5,793 bases of DNA from Actinomycetes bacterium (GTDB lineage Bacteria; Actinomycetota; Acidimicrobiia; Acidimicrobiales; UBA8190): the NCBI GenBank assembly GCA_021779775.1, contig JAJYAB010000125.1:1-5793 (forward strand). Reading direction: 5' to 3'. Positions 5,528-5,793 of this stretch are shown in pieces. Made by a program: the position numbers and the translations under genes. Below the pieces are notes generated by a model. That model saw nothing but the letters and a program-made list of their open reading frames with translations, was not told the origin of the DNA and did not search any database. Position 1 is the stretch's first letter. Each line of letters begins with the position of its first letter.

Positions 5528-5793
5528 GTGCCCGGCGACGGGGGACCTGCTACCGGGGGACCCGGCGAAGAGCTGACCGTCACCGGTGGCCTGCTGCTGA
5601 CCATGGCCCCAGGTTCGGGTGCACCCGTCTCCGGGTGGATGACCGTCGCCGCCGACGGCCGGATCCGGGCCATGGGCACGGGGCCGGCCCCGGCTACGGG
5701 TGGCCGGGTGCTCGACGCATCGGGCTGCCTGGTGGCGCCGGGGTTCGTCTCGGCGCACAGCCACCTGTTCACCAGCGGGTCGCGCGGGCTGGG
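5528..5793 (+). CDS. Metal-dependent amidohydrolase, N-terminal part (C-terminus beyond right edge)
   Basis: Eighty-eight codons are visible from GTG 5528. The pattern is the N-terminal beta domain of the amidohydrolase superfamily: LTVTGGLLLTM (16-26), a strand-turn VAADGRIRAMG (40-50), then VLDASGCLVAPGFVSAHSHL (61-80) ending in the metal-binding HxH (His77, His79). The following FTSGSRGL recalls the cytosine/guanine deaminase and AtzB/TrzN-type group, where HxH is followed by a short stretch and Arg-Gly. That subgroup placement rests on the N-terminus alone. These enzymes deaminate or hydrolyse ring or exocyclic C-N or C-Cl bonds in N-heterocycles. The start is 1 nt after the binding-protein stop, which implies the same message and a function tied to the imported compound. 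A Gly/Pro-rich leader (2-15) precedes the first strand; no other ATG, GTG or TTG is available before the first strand. The remaining catalytic residues are outside the window. Confidence 0.88.
   Translation, partial: MPGDGGPATGGPGEELTVTGGLLLTMAPGSGAPVSGWMTVAADGRIRAMGTGPAPATGGRVLDASGCLVAPGFVSAHSHLFTSGSRGL

Noticed and set aside
5531..5568. Direct repeats CCCGGCGA (5531, 5561) and GGGGGACC (5540, 5555) at the amidohydrolase start
   Set aside because: Short G/C-only words encoding a Gly/Pro-rich leader, expected by chance at this composition.
4735..5772. 345-codon minus-strand open frame opposite the binding protein and amidohydrolase
   Set aside because: The plus strand carries clear signal peptide, NMT1-like and HxH motifs; the antisense has none.

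Overview
This is a very GC-rich window (by eye about 70% G+C, with third codon positions almost all G or C). Its GTG starts, tightly packed genes and one actinobacterial-style lipoprotein suggest a chromosomal segment of a high-GC actinobacterium, possibly an environmental or metagenomic lineage such as Acidimicrobiia. The phylum is inferred from composition and protein style only, since there is no marker gene. I see no rRNA, tRNA, CRISPR array, insertion sequence or phage gene.

Layout. Positions 1-1092 (minus strand) hold the N-terminal 364 residues of an amidase-signature hydrolase that runs off the left edge. A 110-bp divergent region (1093-1202) separates it from a plus-strand operon. 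The operon is a luciferase-like flavin-dependent monooxygenase (1203-2369), an ABC ATPase (2366-3247, ATGA overlap), a TauC/SsuC-type permease (3255-4127, 7-nt gap), a 91-nt gap with three tandem 18-bp repeats and a hairpin, an NMT1/THI5-like lipoprotein substrate-binding protein (4219-5526), and the N-terminus of a metal-dependent amidohydrolase (5528 to the right edge, 1-nt gap).

Reading of the locus. The ATPase, permease and lipoprotein form a complete importer of the class that carries taurine, alkanesulfonates, pyrimidine thiamin or riboflavin precursors and similar small heterocycles. It is framed by three enzymes: a flavin monooxygenase that could open or dealkylate a ring or cleave a C-S or C-N bond, an HxH amidohydrolase that could deaminate or hydrolyse a cyclic amide, and a divergently encoded amidase that could hydrolyse the resulting linear amide. 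The simplest model is a scavenging and catabolic cassette for an amide-rich N-heterocycle (pyrimidine-, hydantoin- or triazine-like) or an organosulfur compound. The substrate cannot be read from the sequence. The most unusual non-coding structure is the repeat and hairpin block between permease and binding protein, whose first repeat copy contains the permease stop codon.
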